Shown here piece by piece: positions 1-9,372 of a stretch of 64,000 nucleotides of DNA (within the stretch, counting starts at the first letter, position 1; every line of letters starts with the position of its first letter). Both the position numbers and the translations under genes were made by a program. Where the stretch lies: assembly GCA_000697665.1 (NCBI GenBank), contig KL197714.1, positions 210,407 to 274,406 of the forward strand, written 5' to 3'. Source of the DNA: Jaapia argillacea MUCL 33604 (lineage: Eukaryota; Basidiomycota; Agaricomycetes; Jaapiales; Jaapiaceae). The notes under the pieces were generated by a model that was not told where the DNA came from, made no database searches, and saw nothing but the letters and a program-made list of their open reading frames with translations.

Positions 1-722
1 GTCAACTCAGTTGTTTTCTCACCAGATGGGACAAAGCTGGCCTCTGCATCATGGGACAACACAGTCAGGTTACTGGAATGCAGAGACTGGCCAAAGCATT
101 GGCTCTGCACTTGAGGGACACACTGACAGGGTCAACTCTAGTTGTTTTCTCACCAGATGGGACAAAGCTGGCCTCTACATCATGGGACAACATAGTCAGG
201 TTGTGGAATGCAGAGACTGGCCAAAGCATTGGCCCTGCACTTGAGGGACACACTGGTGGGGTCAAGTCAGTTGTTTTCTCACCAGATGGGACAAAGCTGG
301 CCTCTGCATCATGGGACAACACAGTCAGGTTGTGGAATGCAGAGACTGGCCAAAGCATTGGCTCTGCACTTGAGGGACACACTGACTGGGTCAACTCAGT
401 TGTTTTCTCACCAGATGGGACTGTACTAGCTTCTTTGTCAGGTCATGGTGTTAGAAAGTATTGGAATGCCAGAACTGGTATGGAATTGCATCAGTCCACT
501 CTAGATATTCTACTGTGGTATCCTCAAGAACAGATCAAAATTGACATTGATCAGTCTGGCTTTATTTCTACTGATCAATGGACTGTTTGGATACCACCTG
601 ATTTGAGAGGAATGGCCTGTCTTCATCTAGTCAATGGATCTCAAGTAATAGCTATTGGTGCTAAATCTGGTGCTATCACCTTTATTTATCTCCCCAATTC
701 AACACCCACCCCTATTCATTAG
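1..722 (+). CDS. WD40-repeat protein, 3' end (frame breaks in the first two repeats)
   Basis: This is the C-terminal part of a beta-propeller WD40 protein that enters from the left edge. Near-identical 43-residue blades (129 nt) begin at 1, 131, 261 and 390, each with the FSPDGTKLASASWDNTVRLW core followed by NAETGQSIG and EGHT. The last blade diverges and leads into a non-repeat tail ending at the stop at 720-722. Units 1 and 2 are each 130 nt rather than 129 because each holds one extra base (around 80 and 138), so the reading frame changes twice; from about 140 to the stop it is open. Such near-identical blades are typical of basidiomycete NACHT-WD40 (NLR-like) proteins, but the N-terminal domain lies outside the window, so that is inference. 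The breaks could be real decay or assembly errors in a nearly perfect repeat. Confidence 0.8.
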   Translation, partial: QLSCFLTRWDKAGLCIMGQHSQVTGMQRLAKALALHLRDTLTGSTLVVFSPDGTKLASTSWDNIVRLWNAETGQSIGPALEGHTGGVKSVVFSPDGTKLASASWDNTVRLWNAETGQSIGSALEGHTDWVNSVVFSPDGTVLASLSGHGVRKYWNARTGMELHQSTLDILLWYPQEQIKIDIDQSGFISTDQWTVWIPPDLRGMACLHLVNGSQVIAIGAKSGAITFIYLPNSTPTPIH

Positions 723-858
723 ACCTAGACTTTTATTGCTCTGCAACCTGTTTTGAATTGAAAATATGCTCCACTTTGTACAATGTATACTCCATCTATG
801 CAATATAACTTCTACTGACCAAATTTTCAAAAAAGCCAGGGCCCTACTAACAAAGAAT

Positions 859-3321
859 TCAACATTCTGAAAATTCCATCCCTTTATCAGAGTAATGGTA
901 ATGAAACAAGACTGACCTCTTCCCTTAGTTCCCTCTGGCCTGATCTGTAGACAGCTTTGATGAATTAGATTCAGAGCTTTGATGGCATCACGTCCATCAA
1001 TGACACAAGAAATGTTGATCTCGCTAGCACCTTGACTGATCATCTCAATGTTGACATTACCCTGTGCAAGAGTTTGGAACATCCGACCCGCGATACCAAC
1101 CATGTTCCGCATCTGCTTCCCTACGAGAGACAGGATGGCCATGTCGCGGTGACTCGAAACCTACATCAAATTCATCAACCGGAATAGTCTTGATATGAAA
1201 ATGTAAGGTGAGACTGACTGTGCCACTCTTCTGCAACTCCTTCGTCAACCTCTCCAACACCTTCTTCTCCAACCCATGTTCCTCTATAGCCATACTAACG
1301 TGAACCTCACTCGTACTGATCAAATCAACGACAACGCCAAACCGATCCAACGTCCCGAAAATCCCAGCCAAGAAACCGTGCGAGACGCTCTTGCGATTCG
1401 AGTTGATATTGAGGACGACGATATTTTCTTTGATCGTAACAGCCGTCGGGACTTTCAGTGATGACGTTTGTGAGGAGGCGGATGGGTTGAGGAAGGGATG
1501 GAGGGTTTGGAGCGAGAGTGGTTCGGAGAGCGAGAGCTCGGAATGGGAGAGTTGAGCGTGGACGTCGAGGTCTGGGTCTGGGTGGATGACGGTCCCGCCG
1601 CCAGTTGGGTTCTCGACGTTCTTGATACGGATCGGGATCTTTCGTCGAATGACCTAACATACCCCGCGTTAAACACAACCCCTCGCAAAATATCAACATG
1701 TGGATTCAACTCACCTGCTCCATAGTAAACGGATGCACGACTTCACTCCCATAATACGTCAATTCGGCCGCCTCGTCAGGTGAGATGATAGGTATCAACC
1801 TCGCGGTGGGTACTTTCCTCGGATCGGCGGTGAAGATCCCATCGACTTCTTTCCAGATTTGCAGTTCAGAGGCGGAGAGACCGACTGCTGCTAGTGCTGC
1901 TAGGAGGTCGGTGTAGCCTCGACCGACTTGACGGAGGAGAGAACCTGGGACGGGGCCGAAGAAACCTGAATGAGATTAGGTAGGTTTGTTAGTTGAAATC
2001 GAATGAGGTGACGAGGGGGATGTGGGTGACTCACCTGTTACGACAGGCACACGCGGCGCGCATTGTCGAAGACGCTCTCCAACGGCTTCGGCTACTCGAT
2101 CGTAGAAATCTTGGTCGAGGGTTTCGTGAACGCCGGATTCGCTCCCGTTCATTCGACTCGAGTCGCCATCCGGGGAATCGGGGACGACGTTTTCGAGCGA
2201 GACGTATTCTGCATCAATGCCCTACAACGGATGGAGTCAGGTTCGTACGAGAGGAGGTGAAAGTCGGAGTGAAGACGAGGTGGGTACGGGGTTGGGAAGG
2301 GGGAGAAAGAGTGAAGGATGGATGGATGGAAGGGAAGGAAGACTCACTTGATCGCGTAACACAGCAGTCATAAGTTTACAAGCCAACTTCTCTCCAAACC
2401 CAACAATACTGTCCCTTGACCTCGGCGAAATCTCATCAATAACCTATACCCCACCATCAGGTCTCGTCCTTCAATACGAACAAAAGCACAACTGACCTGA
2501 GCAGCAAACAAGAACCCTCTCAGAGCTTCACAATCCCTCTCGATCTCCCCTTCCACCTCTCTCAAAATCACGGGATCCTTAACCGCACTCCGTGCAGCAC
2601 TCAAATGGTCTGCCCTTATCAAATCCACAGTAGTGCTAAACGCCGGTAAACCCCCACCACCATTCCCGAACCCAAAATGACCATGAATGACAGAAGACGA
2701 AACGCTCTGATTGAAGAACCCGGACGATCCATGCGTAGGTGACGAGTTGCCCGGCGAAGAAGGACCGGAAGCGATACCTCTGAGGAGGTGGTGGGAGAAG
2801 GGTGTTATAGTTCCTGGGGTAGCGGGTATGGAGGGGTTTGGGCGGTGTAGGGCTTCGGAGGCGGCGCGGAGGAGGAGGTTGGTTGTACCGAGTGCTTTGG
2901 TCTTGCCTGAACGGGCGGAACAGACTATTACGAGTTTGTGTTGGTCTAGGTAGTTCCTGCAGGGGTGTTAGATGGATTGGATGAGGTGGTTGGGTAGGAT
3001 GAGAACGTAGAACGCAGAGAAGGACGGAACGTGACGAACGAAACGAAACGAAACGAGGGATACTGGCGGAAAGAGAAGAACGAAGGAAACGACTACTCAC
3101 GAAACGATATCCCTAGCAATCTTAACAGCAAACTTCCCCACACTCGTCCCTCCATACTTTTGCACCAACCACTTCGCATCAGGATCAATACTATTCTGAT
3201 GCAAGTTCGGTGGTGTACGCGGGGGCGATAACAACGAATGCATAGATTCAGAATCCGAGTTCGTCGTTGTCGTTGTAGAAGAAGCGGGGTCAGAGAAAGG
3301 TGGTGTGCTGGCTCCCGACAT
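859..3321 (-). CDS. HOM3: Aspartate kinase (aspartokinase)
   Basis: Catalyses ATP-dependent phosphorylation of L-aspartate, the first step to threonine, methionine and isoleucine in fungi. Eight exons fit exactly: 3321-3101, 2956-2497, 2443-2348, 2221-2035, 1965-1715, 1653-1219, 1160-917 and 866-859, total 1902 nt, 633 residues. The N-terminus has the kinase signature KYGGTSVGKF (about residue 60), then VIVCSARSGKTK; the middle has the substrate/nucleotide region GRGYTDLLAAL and DGIFTADPRKV; the C-terminus has two ACT domains (around LAGIFGTLDRFGVVVDLIST and AILSLVGKQMRNMVG). ACT domains in this family carry threonine feedback control. The last exon supplies only two codons and the stop. The ATG at 3321 is the only in-frame start ahead of the kinase signature. 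All eight splice borders are GT-AG. Length is close to that of other fungal aspartokinases. It looks intact. Confidence 0.95.
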
Positions 3322-3956
3322 CTTTCCTTTACGTTCTTTTGCACGAGGGTGAGGGGTGATTAGACGGTATTCGGCTTGATCGGTTGTCGCGGATCGGCAA
3401 GTTAGAGCGAAGAGACGAAAGGCCCTTGTGTTTTCAGAGGTATATCATGGAGCTTCAAGGGCCGTGTGGTGTTTTGGAGTGTCTGGAGGATACGAGGAGA
3501 GACTGGATGGTGATTGTGAGCGATGTCGCGATTTTGGGTTTGACTCGATCTTTTTCCGCCATGTGATTTGTAGTTGGGATGTTGAGTTGACGGCGTTGGG
3601 ATGTTGGGATGATAATGTTTTGCTTTGAGATCTGCACATGGCCGTTTCTTTCTGGGAGAGCGCCCCGATTTTGGCGATCGTCTCTCTGAGAAGGGTAGGA
3701 TGTACCTGGCAGATTGGTCTACCACTAACAAAAAGGATAAAGTCACGATCTGGGTTGCGATACAAGGAACAGGTACATGATACAATGTGATTTAGTCATT
3801 GTTGCTTTGTCGTAAAACATCACAATAAATACCCCACACGAACGAACAACCCGATCATCCAAACCAAAAAAACGATCCGTTCATCAACAACCAACACACT
3901 CTCACCACCTAGACGCAACTGACCTCGATCCGGTATCACCCCACCCTTCCGTTCCC
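3322..3956. other. Intergenic region between HOM3 and the BTB gene
   Basis: No convincing gene. Open frames at 3402-3785 lack domain similarity and splice logic. The stretch next to 3321 should hold the HOM3 promoter, and the 3800-3956 side the 3' end of the BTB gene, which is transcribed leftward. Confidence 0.5.
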
Positions 3957-4598
3957 TCACTTCGCCAACGGCCTTTCGACCGCATAACATCCTTCCAACA
4001 CTTTCCCCAACGCCTCGTGATTCTCCGGTACCCGAATAACACGTTCCCCAGTTCCCCTCACCTCCGACCCCGCAATGGCGTCCTTCAAATACGGACAAGC
4101 ATCCACCCTACTCGCATGAACTCTAAACCCAACATTGTCCCCTGAAATCACCAACAACTCCGCCTTCGGATCATTAAAAGGCGATGAAGCAGGTACGATG
4201 ACCCGTGGCGAGGTAGGAGGAGGGTTAAACCCTTGTAGGTATTCGATGTAGGAGTCTCGTAAAAGTCCTTCGAGAGTTTCTGCTCCTTGGGATAACTCGA
4301 TGGTGGGTAGATGGTTGGAGGTGGTAGGGAATTTAGGAGTCGTTTCGATCAGGTTTTTGAAATAGTCGGATGTTTGGATGAGGATTCGAGATGAAACTCT
4401 GAATTCGATGTTGTCGTGAGATACGAGGATGAGATCCGGTGCGGAGAATGGTGGAGGACCTGGATCGAACCGACGAGGAGGAGGAGAAGATGTAGAGTCC
4501 TTCGATGGAGAGGATGGAGAGTCTTGGAGGGGAGGATCGTGAGCGTGAGCTTGTGGTAGAAAAAGCTGGTGATCTCGATGGGTATGTATGTGGTGCAT
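3957..4598 (-). CDS. BTB/POZ-domain protein
   Basis: Single-exon gene of 213 residues starting at the ATG at 4598. After a His- and Pro/Ser-rich N-terminus of about 50 residues comes a BTB-like fold beginning APDLILVSHDNIEFRVSS, followed by ILIQTSDYFKNLIE, the usual strand-strand-helix start of a BTB domain. A second, weaker repeat of the same pattern follows near residue 145 (AELLVISGDNVGFRVHAS, then CPYLKDAI), so the protein may contain two half-BTB units. BTB domains mediate dimerisation and can recruit cullin-3; basidiomycete genomes contain many short BTB-only proteins of unknown role. No nuclear-localisation or DNA-binding motif is visible. Confidence 0.75.
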   Translation of the reverse strand: MHHIHTHRDHQLFLPQAHAHDPPLQDSPSSPSKDSTSSPPPRRFDPGPPPFSAPDLILVSHDNIEFRVSSRILIQTSDYFKNLIETTPKFPTTSNHLPTIELSQGAETLEGLLRDSYIEYLQGFNPPPTSPRVIVPASSPFNDPKAELLVISGDNVGFRVHASRVDACPYLKDAIAGSEVRGTGERVIRVPENHEALGKVLEGCYAVERPLAK

Positions 4599-4981
4599 TT
4601 GAAGAAGGGGGGGGATTATGGCTGAGTAATAATGGTGGACGGCATGGGATGTCTTATAGCCTGTGAGGAGGACGGTGATTGGTTCAGAATAGCCGTCGAA
4701 TGGAAGGCGATCCAGAAGAGTCCATGGCTGCCGCCGGTCTAGTCCGTGCGAGTGCGAATGTGCGAAGTCCGAGGAGGAAAATCACGCTGGAAATGAAGGG
4801 GGTAGAGATATATGGAAGGGGGCGACGAATAAATGAGAGAGTCTGGTGGCAAGCTGGTGGAGTGAAGACCGACCGCGATGCATGCTGATGAAAGCGACTG
4901 GTCGAGAGCACAGAACGAATCGGCAAAGGACCGCAACGAAAAGGTTAGGGTTTAAGGGATAACACCGATTGGACAGCCGAC
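4599..4981. other. Intergenic region upstream of the BTB gene
   Basis: No supported gene. Presumably holds the BTB promoter. Overlapping open frames on both strands at 4684-4994 look like chance frames. Confidence 0.4.
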
Positions 4982-6410
4982 CACGATCAACCAATCAGCA
5001 GACATGCCATTCATATTCACGCACGAAGCCCAACACAGGCGATCGACAATCACGAGACCAGATGCGTTGGCCAATAGTCTACTCCTCGCTCGCAACAGCA
5101 CCCCCTCGAGTTCCAAGTCGAACGTCGTACCCGGCTGGAGGAGGACAGCACCGAGGACGTCCCGATGTCCGTCATGACACCAGCCCAAACAGGTACCAAT
5201 CGTCGCTCAACAACCCTTCGCTCACTCTTCCTAAACCGAGGCTCCGGTCGTATCCACCTTCCCACTCACCCAATCTCAACGACCTACAAACCCCACCAGC
5301 ACTTCCAGTTCGTCTTCACACCCTCGAACCGTAACTCCGTCAAGGCTCCTCGAGCTCTCTGGTTCGTCGCTTCAAACTCGTTGCCCGAATGATAATCTTG
5401 GAGAGTAACGAGTCGAAATCAGATCGGACGGTCCATTGGTCTCCCCTTCGCGGGGGGTGGAAGGTGAGGTCCAGAGCCAGGCATCCGTTCCTACTGCCCT
5501 TGCTCCCGCCAGTTGACATCGAGTCCATAGCGCAAATTGTTGGAAACCACGCGATGGATCCTCTGCTAACAGAGTTGGATGGCAAACCACTCGACGAACT
5601 TGGGGAACTGAGTGATCGGAGAGAGTTTCAGGAGTGAGAGTAGGTGTCGAGTCCGGACAAGGCCGACATTCGTTCTCTACTCTATCCCAAAATAATTCAT
5701 CTTTAATGTATGTGGCCTGAGCAGGGGAGAACAGACCTAAGACCGTAGGTCTAGTTTCCCTCTAAGATGAATCTCCAAAACCCCATTCGTCTGAATTGGC
5801 GTTGACGAGGTACGCGATCGTTCCAAGAGCTGTATACTTGAGCTGTTCGGAGGGACGCTTCAAGGAGAGGTTCGGTTTTGGTGCCGGGTAACGTCGAGGG
5901 AGCCAGCTATTAGGCATTCATGAGATCGAATGGAAGTACGGAGGGGATGGTCTTCATATCTACCATTTCTGGAATTGAGGGTACGGATTTAGCCAGGTAT
6001 TGGTTCAAAGATGTAACGAGGGGTGGAGTTTGATATGTTTCCGCCCGGGGCCCCTCCCACCGACCAATTCCTTCCAGAGGCGCTCGCCGAAAGCGTGTAG
6101 GTCTTAAGGTGATGAGACAGTTCACCGGGAGCGACGGGACACCTTGAAAGATCGCCAGTTCTCGTAGACGCATATCGTCAGAATCGTTGGCTCGCGCTTC
6201 AATTTAATGAGCCTATGAGTGTTACTGGTGGGATTTGGTGGGCGAGAGTGTTGGGGAAGGAGGGTGCTCTGGAGAAGAAGCCGTATCCTCAACGTCTCAA
6301 CTCTCCCCTCGGTGGCGATTCATTCTCTGAAGTCGGTTCACTCTCTCGGTAAACTGTCGTAGATGAGAATAATTGGGATATCGCGGGTTTCAAAACTGCT
6401 TGAGTGTGAT
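4982..6410 (-). pseudogene. Decayed copy of the divergent acyl-CoA carboxylase locus
   Basis: This region aligns in order and orientation with the intact carboxylase locus to its right. About 5095-5400 matches 7290-7600 (VLLQPGTTF... region), 5400-5640 matches 7610-7880 (DFDSLLSKII), 5640-5890 matches 7880-8160, 5910-6060 matches about 8170-8380, 6080-6190 matches 8600-8730 (RELAI-QGVP region), and 6210-6300 matches 8750-8830 (GYGFLS region). The biotin-carrier end is missing and no frame is continuous. At about 6320-6400 the match jumps to the plus-strand neighbour, exon 2 of the carboxyltransferase gene (9645-9740), so the shared promoter and both gene starts were deleted. A short match (GATCAACCAATCAGCAGACA at 4986, compared with 6781) marks the 3' flank. 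It is a host pseudogene, clearly older than the 11.7/14.1 kb duplication because divergence is high. Confidence 0.8.
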
Positions 6411-6833
6411 GTGCTTTGAGGCGGGCACGGGTCGGGTTTCCTGACGGTTCAGGCCACGAAATGAGAGTGCTGGCTGGCAGTTAAAGGCACCCGCAAGAGG
6501 GTCATCCGAGTATCATAGGACTGCAGAACTGTACAACGCGTGCAGAGAAATGCCTGGGGGTGGGAACGATTGTGTTATCCAATGTATCGGAATGGTCTTG
6601 ATGCCGTGTGATGTCTGTCGAGTCGATGGAACTTGGCCATACAGTATAACGACACCAATCGTCCGGCAGAGAACACATTGGGATTCGTTCAGCATGATAA
6701 TTACGGAGGCAAGTGATGGTATTTCTCGTCAGGTCTATGGCAAGCGCCAGTGACAGTTTGTCGTTCGACATGCATCAATTAATCAACCAACCAGCAGACA
6801 GCACATACGACAATCAACAAACACAATTCAGCA
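6411..6833. other. Intergenic region 3' of the carboxylase alpha gene
   Basis: Nothing recognisable. Possibly further remnants of the duplicated carboxylase locus, but I cannot align them by eye. Confidence 0.4.
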
Positions 6834-9177
6834 TCATAATCTACTCTTTGCTCTCCCAATCACACACAACAACATCCCCTCACCCACAACTATCCCAACC
6901 TCCACGCCCTTCCCCCTCCTCTTCAAAACCCCACTCCGAGGTGCAACAACCACATTCTCCATCTTCATCACACTCAGCACTACCAACGTCTCTCCCTCTT
7001 TCACCCACCCTCCTCCCTCATCCTCGCTAAATGCTGGGTGTAATTCGACTACCTTGCCCGTGAGAGGTGAAGCGATGTGTGATGGGTTCCCTGGGTCTGC
7101 CAATTCGAAAGAGGAGGAGGAGACTGCTGCGGAAGAGGATTGGGTGAGGGAGAACGAGTGAGGCGTGGGTGAGAATGTCGTTTGCACCACTCCGGACAGT
7201 CGATCTGGGAAAGTGTTGTGCGCGATGGACGATAACATCATCGTATGCTTCTGCAGAGGTGATGCACTCGACGGATTCGAGGGATCTTGTGGGGAGAGTT
7301 CGAGGTGGAAAGTAGTACCCGGTTGGAGGAGGACACTACCCGAAACTATCCCAGCACCCTTCATCACGCCAGCCCCAACAGGCCACGATCCCAATCGTCT
7401 CGAAACGATCCTCTGCCCAGCCTCCAGCACCGAACTAAGGTTCCTCTCAAGCCAAGTCGTATAAACCTTCCCACCCACCCAATCCTCATGGCCCACAACC
7501 CCTGCCAGCACCTCCAAATTCGTTTTTACACCACCCTCGAACCTTAGTTCCTTCAAGGCTCTTAGAGCTCTCTGGTTCGTCTCTTCAAAGTCGTTGCCCC
7601 GAACAATAATCTTGGCGAGGAGGGAATCGAAATCAGGCCCAACAGTCCATTCGGTTCCCGCTTCGTGTGAGGTGGAAGGTGAGGTGCAAAGCCAGGTATC
7701 CGTTCGGACTCCCCTACCTGCCGGCCAACTGATATCGGAGGGATGGATAGAACCGACTGAGAGTTGGAAAGCACGCGAGGGATCCTCCGCCGTCAGACGG
7801 AGTTGTATGGCATAACCGCTCGGCGAAGCGGGGAACTTGAACGATCGAAGGGACGTATTGGGGAGGGAGAGCAGGAGCTGAGTTCGGACTAGGTCGACGT
7901 TCGTTATCTCCTCTATCGCACACGAAACAAGAATATCTCAATATCGATTGTGGGGACAGGAGAGACGGAGAGACGGACCTGTGACTGTGTGCTCTACTTG
8001 CACTCTAGGATTAATCTCCAAGAACACCCATTCGTTGGAATACGCGTTGACGAGGTACTCGAACGTTCCGAGACCTTTATACTTGAGATGTGTAGCCATT
8101 TTGAGCGATGCTTCGAGGAGAGGAGAGGTTTTGGTTTGGGGTAACGTCGAGGGTGCCATCTGTTCGATATTTTTGAGATGGAAATGAGAGTTGGGAGGTA
8201 AAGGTACCGACCTCGACGATTTTCTGGAATCTACGGTACGTATTTACTTAGGTGCTGGTTAGGAATATATGAGATAGGAAGGGAGCTGACCTTCGTTGGA
8301 CACTACACTCCCTCTCCCAAAGATGCTTGACTTCACCCGTTCCATCGCCTACTACCTGGACTTCGATATGTTTCCACCCAGGACCCGATAACGCTTTCTC
8401 GACGAATAACTTGCCGGACGGACTTTCTCCTAAACAACTGATACACACGTGGTTTGAGCAAACGATAGGGAAGAGGTGAGAAACAAGGATGTACGTGCCG
8501 TTTGAAAGCTTCTTCCACATCAGAGTCCTTCTCGACAATCCTAATACCCCTCCCACCTCCCCCATCCAGCGCTTTAATGATAACAGGCCAAGCACCCCCC
8601 TTCCCATGTAAACTAACCAAATGCGAAACGAAAGCGCGTACGTCTTGAGGCGACGAAATGTTTACACCGGGAGAGACGGGTACACCTTGAGATATCGCCA
8701 ATTCTCGTGAGCGCATCTTGTCCGAAGCGATGGTGAGTGTTTCGATGGAGGGGCCTATGAACGTTATGCGTGGGATTTGGTTAGAGAGGGCGTGCGGGAG
8801 GGAGGGAGATTCGGAGAGGAAGCCGTATCCTGGGTGGAGGTGGGTACATTCAGTCCTGAGGAAGAGGTGCGGTGAGTGAAGGAAGGGTAGGAGAGGGAGG
8901 AGGCTTACTTGTGAACTACGTTCGTGATGGTAAGGACGTCCGTGTAATGGTGTGTCGACTCAAGCTTGACGGATTGGTCTGCGAAGGTGGTGTGGCTTGT
9001 ATCGTTCTCTGTGTAGACAGCTACGGTGTCCCAACCCAGTTCTCGTGCAGAACGTAAGATACGGATCGCAACTGCACCATGTCAGTATGGCGCGATTGGG
9101 AAGCAAGATGGGTTGAACTCACTCTCCCCGCGGTTGGCAACCAGAACTCTGGGTACGCCTCCAACAGCCTGAGACAT
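6834..9177 (-). CDS. Acyl-CoA carboxylase alpha subunit (biotin carboxylase plus biotin carrier domain)
   Basis: Multi-exon gene, ATG at 9177 ([18 protein letters not shown]). It carries an N-terminal biotin carboxylase: the [19 protein letters not shown] start, the [10 protein letters not shown] motif, the ATP-grasp glycine loop [15 protein letters not shown], then [18 protein letters not shown] and the signature [17 protein letters not shown] linker follows ([11 protein letters not shown]), then a C-terminal biotin carrier domain with the biotin-accepting lysine in VMKMEN, near the stop at 6834. This layout is that of methylcrotonyl-, propionyl- or geranyl-CoA carboxylase alpha chains; the substrate cannot be set from sequence. 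The first intron follows GE (A|TT splits the Ile codon). It is head-to-head with the carboxyltransferase gene at 9373, 195 bp away, so the two chains are very likely co-expressed partners. Acyl-CoA carboxylases of this type are usually mitochondrial; I see no clear targeting peptide. Confidence 0.88.
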
Positions 9178-9372
9178 GGTGGTTGGGAGGACTTGGTGAA
9201 GGGATGCGAGTGTGGGGTAAATATACGTTCGTTATCGAACTATGGTCCCGTGGGGTGCAGGCGAAAAGAATCAACAGATAAACGACATTTCCGGCTTGTG
9301 GGACATCCGGAGCGCTGACTGTTTTTGAACGGCCTGAGATGGTCAGTGAGGGTTTGACTGAGGGCGAACAAC
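9178..9372. promoter_or_regulatory. Bidirectional promoter between carboxylase alpha and beta genes
   Basis: Only 195 bp separate the two ATG codons of the divergent carboxylase genes, so this piece must hold both promoters. A short palindrome, GTTCGTTATCGAAC (9227-9240), lies near its middle and is a candidate shared factor site. No clear TATA box is seen in either direction. The function is inferred from position. Confidence 0.6.
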
